In this document: positions 24,054-34,808 of the stretch, piece by piece | How the letters are laid out: each line of letters starts with the position of its first letter | Numbering within the stretch: the first letter of the stretch is position 1 | Program-made: the position numbers and the translations under genes | Notes under the pieces: model-generated | Told to the model about the DNA's origin: nothing | Seen by the model: the letters and a program-made list of their open reading frames with translations, nothing else | Database searches by the model: none | Origin: Paulownia fortunei | Lineage: Eukaryota > Streptophyta > Magnoliopsida > Lamiales > Paulowniaceae | NCBI GenBank assembly: GCA_019321725.1 | Contig: CM033118.1 | Coordinates: 15,278,071 to 15,342,070 of the forward strand | Direction of reading: 5' to 3' | DNA length: 64,000 nucleotides

Positions 24054-26557
24054 TTATCTCTTCCGTGAATGGTTTACTGACTTTGATGAACCCTCATAAA
24101 GATCCATGATGTAATTTTCCAAGTCATGCGCGCTGTATTTGATGTGCTTTTCGCCAATAGTATGTGCCTTAATACCAAGAAAAGTCCGGTATGCTTGGAC
24201 AACAGTAATAGAAGCTGAGATTCTTAACTCTTGGCGAAGGTGAATGTTTGGGACACAAAACCCTGTTTGATTCTTGTATACATCATTAAAAGCAAGGGTG
24301 AAATCCCTGCATCTCGCCTTTAGAGTTGCCCTGCCTGCATTCCAATCATAGCGCAGTAAGGAAAGTATAGAACTCCATGTGTATCTCTGATAGCTCATGG
24401 CATGCCACTGGAATTTCCTACTATGGCTTTTGACCCATTCATCCCCAAAATAAGTCCTGAGTTTGGAGTTCCTGATCTTTTCAACCATGTAATGGATGTT
24501 ATTCAACAGAAATATGTGCTTCAGAGAACTATCACTGTATAAGTTGGACATGTTATCTAGGTTAGCTTCTAAAACTGATGTCAATGACTGCACCTGAGCA
24601 GCCACTGGACCAGAGAGATTCTGCTCAAGATCTACATTGGCCCTCTATGCAAATTCTCCCTATTTTCCTCTTCAAGAAGCAAATTGATGGTATCATCATA
24701 TTCTGCAAAGCACAAGATGTAGTTTATGACATACTTCGTGAGAGGGTGAATACCACCATTTGCCCAAGGTCTTGTAGAAGAAATCGAGCCAATGTAGTTC
24801 TCTAACTCCTTAAAGATGACCTTAGCAGAATCCGCTAGCCTTGTCAGAAGGTCGTAAAACTCAATCCGAATGAAGGAGCCAATGTCCTCTGGAAACAAAG
24901 CATCTACATCTGGGATGAGAGCTGCTAAAACCTCATACATATCAAGCAAGCAGTAGAGCCATTCTGGTCTATGTGGTCCAATTGCTACAGCATGGCCAAA
25001 ATTCAAGAGGCACATTACAGAAGCTTTCGAAGCCTCAATCAAACAAGTCAAACTAATATGTCCATACTCTCCCAGAACTTGGTCGAACAGGTGTTTTGCA
25101 TTAGCAAGATAGAGGCCAATGAAGTTCTTCATTGCAAGACCCCATTTCCTGATTCTGGAGTTCAAGCATTTCCATTCCATTTTGAGAACATCTTCAATGC
25201 TGAGTTCTTCCACATTGAGAATTTTCATATACACTGTGAATGCACATCTCCCGAACCCAATAAAAGCCTGGCAAAATTCCTGGTCATAACGTGAAGCAAA
25301 CATTATGTTCGCAATGGACTTTATTTGAGGAATCATGTCCGGATGGAGCAAATCCAGTACATACTCCTCAGTCTCTGTACTGCTGCTCTCTCTTCGAGAT
25401 GCATTCTGTACTGAATCATGTTTAACAGAAACAATTGATTCCTCATATATGTGATTCTCTTCACAAATACGGAGTGGTACGTATCCATGATCAAAACATT
25501 GCTGATTCTGAGTAAGAGTGTAGATAAGCTCTTCTTGGAGCCTGACCATAGCCATCTGCAGAATATTTCGAGTTTGGTCAAGTAGTTCCTTCTGTTTCCT
25601 CAAATTCATTCATGTAAAACGTATTCAAAAATATAACCAGCAATTAACCCATCTAAGTTGTTCCATGATACATCTAGTTAATGCAGATGTTTGAAGACAT
25701 TCAACTGACCAGATCAGTCCATTAAAAGAATTGGGTTACTATATACAAGTGTATTTAAGGGCAAACAATGCCCCAAGCTACTTAGAATATCATTAGACGA
25801 ATTGTTGCGTCAAGTCCAAAATTTTTAGCAAAAAGAACCTACACTTTATTGGATGCCAGGGACTGTAAATGAGTAAGATAGCCACAATTGATTCCGAAAG
25901 CACATAGAAGAAAAGAAAATATGTAGTAATACAACTTCAATGACAGTCGCTACCACCAAAGGGACATGAAATGGAGCTATATAATGATTTGCATGGCAAA
26001 GAACCATTATTCCTATTTTACTGAATTGTCACTCTCCAAAATCAGACATTAAAACTTGCTCGGCCTTAAGGCAAGATACAAAACAAAAATCCAGATTAAG
26101 TTTAAATTCTATCTTCCCGAACAGGGGAAAATCTTTCCATTGACAGTTGACACAACAAAAGATCCATCAAGCATAATCATAACTAAATCCCAGTTCCAAC
26201 GTTCATTAAGAAGTCCCACTTAAGGTTCAACTCCAAACATCCACCACAAAATTCCTTCTTTCTTTAAAAGAACTCAGGCTTTAGAAAATGGGGGATAATT
26301 GGAAACAAACAAACAAAATAAATATCGTGGATGGACAGCTTAAGGACTTCTGTTAGAGGAGATGATGAAGTGTTAAGAAGAACCGTGGCCTGGAGATGCA
26401 AAGATGCAATTCCTCCGCCGTCATCGTCGAGTTGATAGGTGGAATCTGATGAACTATTGCTGGGGGTCCTGGAGTGGTCGTGACATAGTTGCCTTATCTT
26501 CTCCCGGCGGAGGACAGCTTCCACCAGCCTCTCCCAGTCGTCGTACACCTTCCCCAT
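24054..26557 (-). CDS. EXO70 exocyst subunit gene with an apparent frameshift
   Basis: EXO70 is a subunit of the exocyst, which tethers secretory vesicles at the plasma membrane. Exon 1 probably starts at 26557 (MGKVYDDWERLVEAVLRREK) and runs for about 60 codons; its donor is unclear. After an intron of about 0.8 kb, exon 2 begins near 25591 and runs to the TAA at 24054-24056. It encodes AMVRLQEEL, LLHPDMIPQIKSIANIMFAS, LLDMYEVLAALIPDVD and, C-terminally, YTWSSILSLL, LRQELRISASITVVQAYRTF and YIMDLYEGSSK, all in family order. Between about 24635 and 24650 the frame shifts by one base, in a variable loop, so as written the protein would end near residue 380. This could be a real loss or a draft error. 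The N-terminal rod is shorter than usual for EXO70. The clade is not assigned. Confidence 0.8.
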
Positions 26558-26683
26558 CTCTTCTAATTGATTTCTCTGTTTCAAAACTACACCATCTCTG
26601 CTCTCTACTTGTTTTTGGTCTAAAACATCTTCTTTTAAAGGCTGCTCTGTGTTTGTGTGGAAACGGGTCTTCTTCTCTCTCCC

Positions 26684-26691
26684 TTTATAAA
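26684..26691 (-). promoter_or_regulatory. TATA box of the EXO70 gene
   Basis: TTTATAAA, followed on the minus strand by GGG and a pyrimidine/purine-rich leader, lies 127 bases before the proposed ATG at 26557. Spacing fits a plant promoter with a leader of about 100 bases. Confidence 0.5.
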
Positions 26692-26879
26692 TGGGACTTC
26701 GGGGAAAAAGAGGATACGAGAAAAGACTACGAAGAAAAGGGTGAAATTGAGACGAAAGCACAGGGTGTTTTCATTTTGAATGGAATGAATTTTGAGAAAT
26801 ATATTCTGCTGTGGATAATAATTGTATTTTTGACCCCCTACATTTTTATAGTGACATTGTTTTGTAAGGGGTTCTAGTT

Positions 26880-27560
26880 ATTTGGGGGCAAAAAAAAATT
26901 TACATTGGGAGAGAAGGATGAAAACAAACATGATTATTTCTTTGGGAAAGAATCAAATTTCCCCAATCCATAACAAACATTGCCTAAATTTGTTGAAAGA
27001 CTGAAATGTTTGGAACTAATATTTATGAGCGTTAAATTAAAGATAAATTAGTGGAAAAGATAAAGGACCAAAAATAAAATTATTTCTTTTGCAGTGGTTC
27101 CTATGTTATTGATTATTTTGCCAAAAAAAAAAAAGGACTTTGGATTAATCATTTTCCAGATGTTACTTTTTCTAGAATGGGTTGAAAATTAAGAGACCTA
27201 TTAGAATACCAAAAACATATGGCTGTGAGCCATCGGGTTGGGTGGGGAATGGGTTTTCTTCACAATTTATGAAAAGAGGGGAAAATTTGAGGAAAAAAAA
27301 GTTAATTTTCATTTTGGAAATTAATGGGCCATGATTCCCCCAGGTAAATAAGTTAAGTTTAAAATGTTTATTCAAATTATGAGTTGAAATAAAAATAAAA
27401 TTTTATAAATTAAGTTCACAAGATTCATAAATTTTTAAATAACTTGTGTTATAATACTTAAAATTAAGTTCATTCATATTCTAAGGTAAAGCTGATGAAA
27501 ATCTTTATATATCTATAATACCATCAATTTTTATAATTAAATAATACACAATTTTCTAAA
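26880..27560. other. Intergenic, no gene recognised
   Basis: AT-rich upstream flank of EXO70, with A runs at 26891 and 27123. Nothing coding or structured stands out. Confidence 0.4.
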
Positions 27561-27564
27561 ACTA

Positions 27565-29260
27565 CAAATGCTATTGGCAACAAGCACACCACATACTACG
27601 AGCATGACTTGGGAAATTGCATCTTGGATCTTCTTGAGGGTTCATCAAAGTCATTAAACCATTCAATGTGAAGGAGTAAAAGAATTGAAGGGATGCCCAC
27701 AGTAAGTCCGGCGGTGGATAATTCTTGGGTTCAAGTGTATTGCTATTTTGGGTAAAAGTTATATATTTAATTATCGACTCAGGTATGTATATACTGTGGA
27801 TACTATACGATCGATTTTACCCAATGGTGTTTTTGGGGGTTAACATTCACTCTACAATTTAGTTGGAGCGTAAATTTTGGATACCTGAATATAAAAAAAA
27901 ACACAAAATTGAAGGGAATACTAGTATAGATTATATGTTAATTTCACTTTACCCATTTCTATTATTGTAAAATATTATTTTACATCATGTACTCTCAAGT
28001 ATTTCATTTCACCCTTGTATTATCATTCTATATCACTTTACTCAATTGTACTCTTATTGTCTCACGTTACCCCCGTACTTTAAAAGAATTAACCAAATTA
28101 TCCTTACCTATTATTTATAGTGCATTATTTTAAAATATTCTAAAATTAATAGACTTTTATTTATAGTATAATATTTTTTTAATTTAATTAATTAATATTT
28201 AATTTTAAATTCATTTAAAATTTTATTGTATTTAAACCGTAATAGCTATGTTTTTATTGACATAGTTCCTATTAAATTTTTATATTGTATGTTATTTTTT
28301 ATTAGCTAATATATTTTATTTATAATTTTTTTATAAATATAAATTATATAACATATTTCTAAAAGATAATTTGTTAAATACATAAAATATTAGAATAAAT
28401 TTCTCATTGTTAATGAAATTGTCAAAATTTCCTAAAAATAATGTTAAATTAAAAAAGATCATTTTTCAGATTTAATTAATACTATTAAATAAATTATAAA
28501 TAGTCGAATTATCATAATTTAATAGATACTATGTTCAATTTAAAAAATCATAGTCATTTTTGTATTTAATTTATTACTATTACTTGATTATAATGACTAT
28601 TTTTTAATTTAATATAATTTCATTAATAATAAAAAAATATTAATATTTTACGTATTTAATAAAATTTTACTTGGAAATATTTTATATTTTTTTAGATTTA
28701 TAATGAGTAGAAAATTTATAAGTACAGTGTATAAAGTAATAAAAAATATCCTACTATATAATAATTTAATAGAAACTACGTTAAATTAAAAAATAACTAT
28801 TAAAATTTAAGTACAAATTTTTTTAATTGAATTTAATATTAAATATTTATTAATCAAGTTGAAAAAATTATTAGAATATAAATATAATTCTATTTTATAA
28901 TATTTCAAAATAATTTTATTATAAATAATAGATAATGGTGATTTGATTAACTTTTTATAGTATAAGGAGATAAAGTAAAATAATTGAAAATATAGGAATA
29001 AAATAATATTCAACAAGAGTAGAGGTGGTAAAATCCAATATTTAACATACTTGTGATTCTGCTTGCTGCAGGGCCAAAAAAAAAAAAATGCAACAAAATT
29101 GATTATATGACACTCAAAATTCAATCCAAGTTGGTATATATTTGCTTACGCATTGAACTACAGAAATTATCTTAATAAGTACTTAAGGCAATTTCAACAG
29201 TAAGAAAAAAAAAACAATTTGTTCCATCGGACCTCAGAGTTTTCAAGTGTGTTAAATGGA
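27565..29260 (+). pseudogene. Inverted truncated copy of the EXO70 3' end
   Basis: Bases 27565-27690 are similar to the reverse complement of 24040-24175, the EXO70 C-terminus: the copy encodes a decayed LEGSSKSLNH tail. After an interruption, 29049-29260 matches the EXO70 3' flank in order: ATTCTGCTTGCTGC (against 23990-24004), the segment around 29125-29190 (against 23848-23915) and TCCATCGGACCTCAGAG (29224-29240, against 23115-23131). The copy therefore covers the last ~40 codons and 3' flank, faces the opposite way, and lies about 1 kb upstream of the parent gene. It lacks the rest of the gene. Confidence 0.8.
27937..29048. mobile_element. Second foldback element, inserted in the EXO70 copy
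   Basis: Very AT-rich, about 1.1 kb. The left end (TGTTAATTTCACTTTACCC) and the reverse complement of the right end (TGTTAAATATTGGATTTTACC) are alike, and inverted similarity extends inward: for example CCTATTATTTATAGTGCATT near 28107 matches the reversed sequence near 28905-28935. It splits the EXO70 copy. Termini resemble, loosely, the element in GT61 intron 2. No transposase. Confidence 0.6.
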
Positions 29261-32150
29261 TGTGATATTTGTAACTGGCAGACTGGCTAGAATTCCACTT
29301 ATATATTTAGGTAAATTTAAGAAATTAATAATAAAAAGATTTATATTAAGAGGAAATGAGTCAACTATGAGAATATTGAGAGGGAAAAAAATAATAAATG
29401 ATTTAATAAGCTTGGATTAATATTATGCATGAAATTAATTAAGAAAAAATAAAAAAATGGATGAATTGTATCTTAAATAGATTTTTTTTATTGAAATGAA
29501 TATATGCATTGTATATACGCACATACATTTTTTATATATGGAAACACACGTATTATTTAAATAGTTCATTAATGTACAAATACGGAGGACTATGCATCAA
29601 CTCCTAGTATTCTACTATACTTGAATTGATTGGAAATGGACCGAAAATTAATTAGAAAATGAAGATGAAAAAAAATTGAGACTAATGGAAACGATATAAC
29701 ATTTATTTGTGAAAAAAGTAAAAATTAATTAAAATTAGTTAAAAATTAATAAGACCGATTAAACCGGAGAAAAATCGGCCAGAACCAATTTATTTTTATT
29801 GTATTTTATTTTTTTCTTTTTAAAAAATTTTAAATTTGCTATTTGATTATATTTATGTGGTTATTTGTGTTTTGGGCTTTGTTATATATTTTTAGTTGGT
29901 TATTTATCTTGTTTATATTATGCATAATAATTAGTTTATTACATTAACATTTTACATAATATAATAAAAAATACAATCAATTTTCATCAAACAAGTTGGA
30001 TCATCGGTTGAACTTATCCGATCGGTTGAACCACTTATCGACAGCAAGACCAATTTAATTATAAATCAAGTTATAAAAATATGTAATATATTTTTATTTA
30101 TCAACTTTATATTTTTATTTATTTTTAGAATTTGTATTGAATTCCAAGATTACAAAAATATTTAATTGAAAGGAAAATAAAAATTATCATGGATGAATTT
30201 GGGGTATTTTGGCGATTCAACTCATATGTTGAATATTAGGAAAGCGAACGTTAATATTCAATTAAATTTTGGAGTATCAATCAAATCATACTATTTCATT
30301 AAATAATCATGGCTGAAACTCATATCCTACAAATATAACTAGAAATATCACCAAATAAGCAAAACACAAAAATTCTACATCCAAACACAATTCTACATTT
30401 ATACAAGAGACACGTTGAAAGAGGTTCTAAAATTCCCTCATTTGAATTTAAAAAGATGTTTGATTGCCAAATTATAATTGCCCAAATTTTTTGATATATT
30501 GATTGAATACTATTATTAAGAATTTACATGATGTTTTTGAGACTTTAACTTATGGTTATATAATGAATATTTATTTGTCTGTTGATTTGGGATAGCTCGA
30601 CCATTTGTGAGATTTTTATCCGATATTAGTTCCTATTTTCATTGGGGCATTACAATAATTTCAGCATAATTTGATCGACAGAATATAAAAAAATAATGAG
30701 ATCTATTAATACTATTCTTATACAATATATTATTTTCAATTCAATAAAATTAATATTTTTTATTATATTAATACTATTCTTATACAAAATATTATTTTTA
30801 ATTCAATAAAATCAATCTATATTATATCTAAAACATTCTCATTTTCACATAAAAATATTGTTGAAAGAGAATAGGAAAATTACTATTTTAAAAAAATATT
30901 TTAGTATTTGAAATGGTATACATCATTTTCACTGTAATTTTTCTTAATTTGTCGGTGCACAAAGCAGAAATTATTGACCGATTGGAGCTGCACGATTTTA
31001 AGACTAAGGGGTTTTGAACCATCACTCGTTGGGAGAGGTGGTACTTAACCTAATCTATTATAAGTGAAGTCAAGTTCAAACTCTTTTACTCCCTTTTAAT
31101 TTCTAGTAAGGATTTTACTTTTTTTAAAAAAAATAAAAAAAAAAAAAAAACACCTAAGGATTTTTGTGGGTTATATCCTCTTGGGCATTAAATTAATTAG
31201 AGCGTAATCTCTAATTGTTTACAAATTGTAAATTTTTTATTATATTAGAATCGTTTTTCTTGATCCATGGATGTAGGCTTAATTAAAAAGATTACGTAAA
31301 TTTTTATGTCATTTTTTTCTATTTATTTACTTATCAATTTTGTCGTCAATTTTAAACGAATGAAGAAAAAAAAACACAATTGAAAACTGGAAAAATGAGA
31401 GTTCTCACTAAAAATAAAACCAAGGGCACCTCAAATAGCCATTTAGAAACCATCAAAAAGGTAATCCAACGACAAAAGTAAGAAGTTTTGCAGCGAGCAT
31501 ATAGACTATTTCTTTCAATGTATTGTTCTTGTTTATCTGAGACACAAAAGGAGATGTGGACTCCGAACAAATATTTTTTTTCCCCAGAAATTCAAATCAA
31601 ATTATATATATATATATATTAAGTAATATTTTTTTAAAAAATTAGCCGTATTACTTTTAAAAAATATTTTTTTTAAATTATAAAATAAGTCTAATCTTCC
31701 GAATCTGAGTTTGAAATAGATTTGAGTTTAGATACTAAAAAATATTTATTGAGCGAATCTTGAATTTGACCAAATCCGCTGTTACGTCATTCCTACTGTA
31801 AAATCTTGGCAGCTACAAGTTTGGATACTTAAATTGTAGTTACATTGTACATTATATATTTGGTTGTGAAGCATAATTATTTACACATAAAAAAAGGATT
31901 TTATTTTCAATGAAGATGAAAAAGAGCAAGGAAATAAATTACTAACCAAAGCAAGAAGTTTTAAAAAGCAAGAAGAAAATTATGAAAGAGAAAAAGACCA
32001 CCTTTACAACTTTATTAGTAGGTGGGGAATTTCCCAGAATTTTCCGACTTCATTCCAACCTCAAATACATATCCCACCGAGTCCATTGTGCACCGAATGT
32101 CTGTGAGCCACGTAGTTATGTGTGTGAGTGCGCGCGCACTCAGTGTATCG
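29261..32150. other. AT-rich intergenic DNA
   Basis: No coding region is supported. There are short microsatellites (for example TA at 31604-31618), A runs (31132-31150), and a near-duplicate pair around 30710-30760 and 30770-30815 (ACTATTCTTATACAA..ATTATTTTCAATTCAATAAA). From about 31980 the sequence begins to resemble the leader region of the second NLR. Confidence 0.45.
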
Positions 32151-32599
32151 TTTATAGTCAACATTAGCTCATTTATAAGGCCATAAACAGCATTCAATGT
32201 CTTCTTAACCTAGCTTAATTACAACATTTGCTATTTGATTATCATTCAGTTTACAAATCTATTCAGTGTTTGGGCTTGTTTCGAGCAAAGTTTCCATTTC
32301 AGGTGACTTAATTCCTTTTTATTCTTTTCTTTCTTTCTTTCTTCTTTTTTTTTTTTTTCATTTTTCTTTTTGCAATAATGCCTTTATGTTATATATTTTT
32401 TGTGAATTTTTGAAGCTCTTGCAACTTCACCTTCCTTACCAAAATCTCATACTTTTCCTTACCAAAATCTCATACTTTTGCCTCCACCCCAAACATTACA
32501 TTTCTTGTAATTTACCACCATCAATTTTATTATGTTATGCAGTTATTTACTTTCAGTATCATTTAGAGGATTCATGTTTCAATATATGTCTTTTTGATC

Positions 32600-32880
32600 T
32601 AAACATTTGTGATATTTATTAAATATCATGTTATCCTCTGTATTATTAATTTTATACTCTTGTTTGGTATCATTTAACCTCTATAATTTCGTTATATTAT
32701 TTAACTCTTATTTTCATTATATCACTTTATCTCAAATATTCTATATTATCCTTATTTATTATTTTCAGTGAAATGTTGAAAGTTCAAAATTAAACAATTG
32801 AAATAGGGTTAAGGTGATATTCATTAAAAATAGAGTGTAGAGGGGTAAAATAGAGTTAACCCTTTAAAATTACAAGTTCA
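32600..32880. mobile_element. Short foldback-related fragment
   Basis: The stretch with TATCACTTTA and ATTATCCTTATTTATTATTT resembles the left arm of the element at 27937, and GGGGTAAAATAGAGTTAACCC at its right end resembles the opposite arm. At ~280 bp it would be a deletion derivative. Boundaries are uncertain. Confidence 0.35.
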
Positions 32881-33498
32881 TTGTAAACGCTAAAGGTTTG
32901 AGGATAAACTTTAAAAATTCAAAATTAGATTTCAGTAGCTTTCCTTAAAAAGGAAAATAAGAGAGGAAATTCAATTTAAGATGAGCTCCTCTCTTTTGAC
33001 TTAGTATATTAGAGACCATAGTTTTTTTAGTTAATTAAAATGCCTTATATTGTTGATAAGTTTACAGAAGTTATTTTATTTAGAAAGTTAACAAGTTATT
33101 CCTCAAATATAATTTTCGTTCTTCAAGTTATATCTTCTTATTGGTATCAAAAACCAATTAATTTTTCTTAGTCTAAGTGACCATGACACCCTAGGATCTG
33201 AACTGTTATTCAAAGAATATATTGTACAATGTTAAGGAATCATTTTTAGAGCACCATAGAAAAAGTAACGATAAAAAAGAATTCTTTTTTAAGATAGGTT
33301 ATAGAAAGAATATGACAAGTTCTTTCTTGTTTTTTATTAAGCACTAGCCATTTCATAAAACCTCTCCACTTCCATTTTTTTTTTTTTTTTTCATTTCTAC
33401 TCAATATATAGATCAATCTTAGAAAAAATAAAAATAAAAAATTTATGTTTTCCCACTTTTGACTCTTTTCTTCTTTGCCTTGCAGTTGCATTGATCAG

Positions 33499-33507
33499 TT
33501 TATAAAT
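33499..33507 (+). promoter_or_regulatory. Candidate TATA box of the intact NLR
   Basis: TTTATAAATCAAT occurs here and again at 49866 before the second NLR, each time followed within 60-120 bases by a CAGGTRA donor-like site. Another TATA-like site (TTTATAAGG) is at 32173. Confidence 0.4.
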
Positions 33508-34808
33508 CAATAGGCTTGCAGCACATCATCATCTTGGCTTGTGGCTTTCTTCTTTTTTTTTTTTTTTTTTTTCCTTTTTTAGGTGAAGCTACAAAGCTTT
33601 TCAAGCTTCAGGTGAATCAATTCCCCCACCCCCAGCCTCACCCTCACCCCCTTTTATTGCTATTACTATGTTTTTAGTTATGCATTTTTTTGAGCTCTTG
33701 TAAAACTGATATATTCAACCAAAAGAATTAGCATGCTTTGCGATACAGCAAACACTTTATTTATTTTTGGTAATATATTGCAACTATTTTGTTTCTATTC
33801 TATTGTTTTTTTGCTTTCTTATGTTACCTAAAAGAAGTTTGCTTGAATTTGCATTATTTTTTTGGTTATATCGGTCATAAATAAAAAAATTTCAACTTAT
33901 TTTGGGAATGTTAATTTGGATGTATTTCGGCATAATAAAAAGTGAATTTATCGAAAAACGTGATGTATTAAGAAAAAAATGTATTGAAAATTGTGATATA
34001 TGTTTAAATGTATTTTGAAAAAATGAATTAAGAGTGAATTATTTTGACAGATTATAAGGAAACATCTCTAATCCGTCTTATTTGACAGTTTGCATCCCAA
34101 GTTTTATCAAAGTTAAGATTTATTCTTTTTCGCGTTTCCAGGGTTCATGGTTCTTGGATTCAAGCCTATTTCTACTGTCTGATGTAGTATTTAATTATAC
34201 ATGAACATTTTACTGCATTAGTTTCCATGACATGTAGCTTAAACTAATTTGTTGATGTTTATATAGAGTTTTTTTTAGATTTTTTCGAATGGATTGCAAA
34301 TTAGTAAGATGATTCAGAAAAATCTTTTTTGTTTTTCTTTTTTTTTATTGAGTTTAAATAACCAAATTATAGATTTTTTTTTTTAAATTTCAACTCCCAC
34401 TGTTGTTTTCTCCAAAACACAAGTTAATTTTTTTATGAGGAGTCATATATGATACATGCAATGTCACCATTTTTGGCTGTATGTTATTCGTGAGAATTAC
34501 ACCAAGAAGCTATTTTATTCATACTTGATAATTTTATGAGATAACTATGGACGCACCACAAGATTGCAGGTTTTCAGAGACAGAAAACTCCGGTTTTTAT
34601 ATTAAATTAGCAAAAAAATTACTTTGCAGGCACTTTTATTAGGAATAGTAAATTTCAACCATACACGATTACACGTAAAGAAAAAAAAACAGGAAAAAAG
34701 TTAAATCTTTGACTGCTTTTCCTAGTACATATAAGTCCTCACTTGCAATTGTTTTTTGATCATTACTTTGTTTTATCCTATTTCTGCTTTATGTGCAGAG
34801 TGGTTATA

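Larger units (their letters stand above)
32160..34800 (+). promoter_or_regulatory. Upstream and leader region of the intact NLR gene
   Basis: This region shares several blocks with the region before the second NLR: TTTCCATTTCAGGTGACTTA at 32292-32311 (against 49908 and 51135), the 32540-32585 block with AGAGGATTCATGTTT (against 51340 and 52005), and 32880-33080 with GATGAGCTCCTCTC (against 50160, 51480, 52165). CAG|GTGACT resembles a splice donor of a non-coding first exon, and TGTGCAG|AGTGG at 34792-34803 could be the acceptor just before the start codon. If so, the leader intron is 1-2.5 kb. Confidence 0.5.

Noticed and set aside
26404..26877. 157-residue plus-strand frame opposite EXO70 exon 1
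   Set aside because: Antisense shadow of the exon and promoter, with no recognisable domain.
28807..29124. 105-residue minus-strand frame
   Set aside because: Low-complexity Asn/Ile/Leu/Phe-rich translation of an AT-rich foldback arm.
30960..31060. tRNA-like phrase GGGGTTTTGAACCATCACTC
   Set aside because: No cloverleaf could be drawn; acceptor and anticodon stems do not pair.
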